A stretch of 6,386 nucleotides of DNA, taken from the NCBI GenBank assembly GCA_038317685.1, contig JBBQBQ010000200.1, positions 1-6,386 on the forward strand, in the 5' to 3' direction. This document shows positions 5,944 to 6,386 of the stretch, one piece after another. Numbering within the stretch: position 1 is the first letter of the stretch; each line of letters begins with the position of its first letter. Under the pieces are notes generated by a model, which had not been told where the DNA came from, searched no databases, and was given only the letters and a program-made list of their open reading frames with translations. The DNA comes from JBBQBQ01 sp038317685. GTDB lineage: Bacteria > Desulfobacterota > Desulfuromonadia > Desulfuromonadales > DDH964. The position numbers and the translations under genes were made by a program.

Positions 5944-6386
5944 AGACCCTGGTGGTGCCGGTATAGGGCTGGATGTGCAGGGTCAATTGTCGCCGACCCG
6001 ACTGCAGATGGACGATCGTCTCTTCCAGCCAGCCGATCGGTTGAATGACCGTCGTCACCTGGCCGGAGGTGAACTTGCCGCGGCCGACCACGGTCACGTC
6101 CTCGAAGCGGACGTCGCTTCCCAGGGCCCGCTCCCGCGCCGGGCCGCCGACCGCACTCAACTCCCCGTTCTGTTCCTGGCGCTGGGTGATGTAGCGCTGG
6201 CCGTCGAGGTCGTAGGTGATGCGATAAGGGCGGCCGGAGAGGGCCGCTTCGTTGAAGAGATATTTGACCGAACCGGCCAGGCGCCGGCCGGCGAGGGGGA
6301 GGGCGTCGGCGCCGACCCCGGTCAGCAGTGGTATGGTCAGCGCCGAGAAGAGGACCAGCAGCAGCACGACCACGACCAGTTCGATG
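5885..6386 (-). CDS. gspH: Type II secretion system minor pseudopilin GspH (5' end missing)
   Basis: Minor pseudopilin of the GspH/FimT type, which joins the shaft of the pseudopilus to the GspI-J-K tip. The right edge removes the leader, the cleavage site and about the first three mature residues. The visible frame opens with IELVVVVLLLVLF; the glutamate in second place is the +5 residue, and proline follows at about +22 (SALTIPLL), as in many pilins. A GTG at 6373 is an internal valine codon, not a start. The globular part (about 140 residues) has the strand-rich GspH pattern: LFNEAALSGRPYRITYDLDGQ near the N-terminal third, and an end like the family's TL.I.P.TG..RV..G (TLHIQPYTGTTRVYEGY). 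It overlaps the likely start of gspI. A generic GspG/GspH pseudopilin is possible, but order before gspI and the C-terminal pattern fit GspH. Confidence 0.9.
   Translation of the reverse strand, partial: IELVVVVLLLVLFSALTIPLLTGVGADALPLAGRRLAGSVKYLFNEAALSGRPYRITYDLDGQRYITQRQEQNGELSAVGGPARERALGSDVRFEDVTVVGRGKFTSGQVTTVIQPIGWLEETIVHLQSGRRQLTLHIQPYTGTTRVYEGYREFDYQSGAALAPSR

Noticed and set aside
6371..6373. GTG at 6373 as the start of gspH
   Set aside because: Upstream codons stay open and encode the pilin +4 to +7 residues, including the conserved glutamate, so this GTG is an internal valine codon.

Overview
The window is a high-GC bacterial segment. All supported genes lie on the minus strand, reading right to left, in one tightly packed array. 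It is the distal half of a type II secretion system (general secretory pathway) operon in the order gspH (5' end cut by the right edge), gspI, gspJ, gspK, gspL, gspM, gspN, followed by a DUF3187-type outer-membrane beta-barrel gene. The first codons of one more gene run off the left edge. The GspN type, the compact PilM/PilN-like GspL, the PilO-like GspM and the GC-rich codon use suggest a deltaproteobacterium-like organism, perhaps of the Geobacter/Desulfuromonas group. That placement is an inference from family resemblance only.

Layout, right to left: 6386-5885 gspH (partial), 5943-5500 gspI, 5493-4885 gspJ, 4888-3962 gspK, 3956-2553 gspL, 2556-2020 gspM, 2023-1133 gspN, 1123-119 DUF3187 protein, about 90 bases without a gene, then a gene start at 28. 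Junctions are either ATGA stop/start overlaps (J/K, L/M, M/N) or gaps of 5 to 9 bases (I/J, K/L, N/DUF3187). H/I is different, with a 59-base overlap if the only ATG is used. No terminator or promoter is visible between 6386 and 119, so one polycistronic transcript with translational coupling is the natural reading. The upstream genes expected in such an operon (gspC, D, E, F, G) are not in this window.

How the parts fit, from established T2SS knowledge: GspH, I, J and K are the minor pseudopilins that form the tip of the periplasmic pseudopilus. GspL and GspM are inner-membrane assembly-platform proteins linking the cytoplasmic ATPase to the pseudopilus. GspN is an accessory inner-membrane-anchored periplasmic protein present only in some systems. 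The barrel gene at the end is the least explained part. Its coupling to gspN suggests, but does not prove, an envelope role connected to secretion. I see no wholly new system; the best leads are the DUF3187 protein paired with GspN and the unusual leader of GspI.
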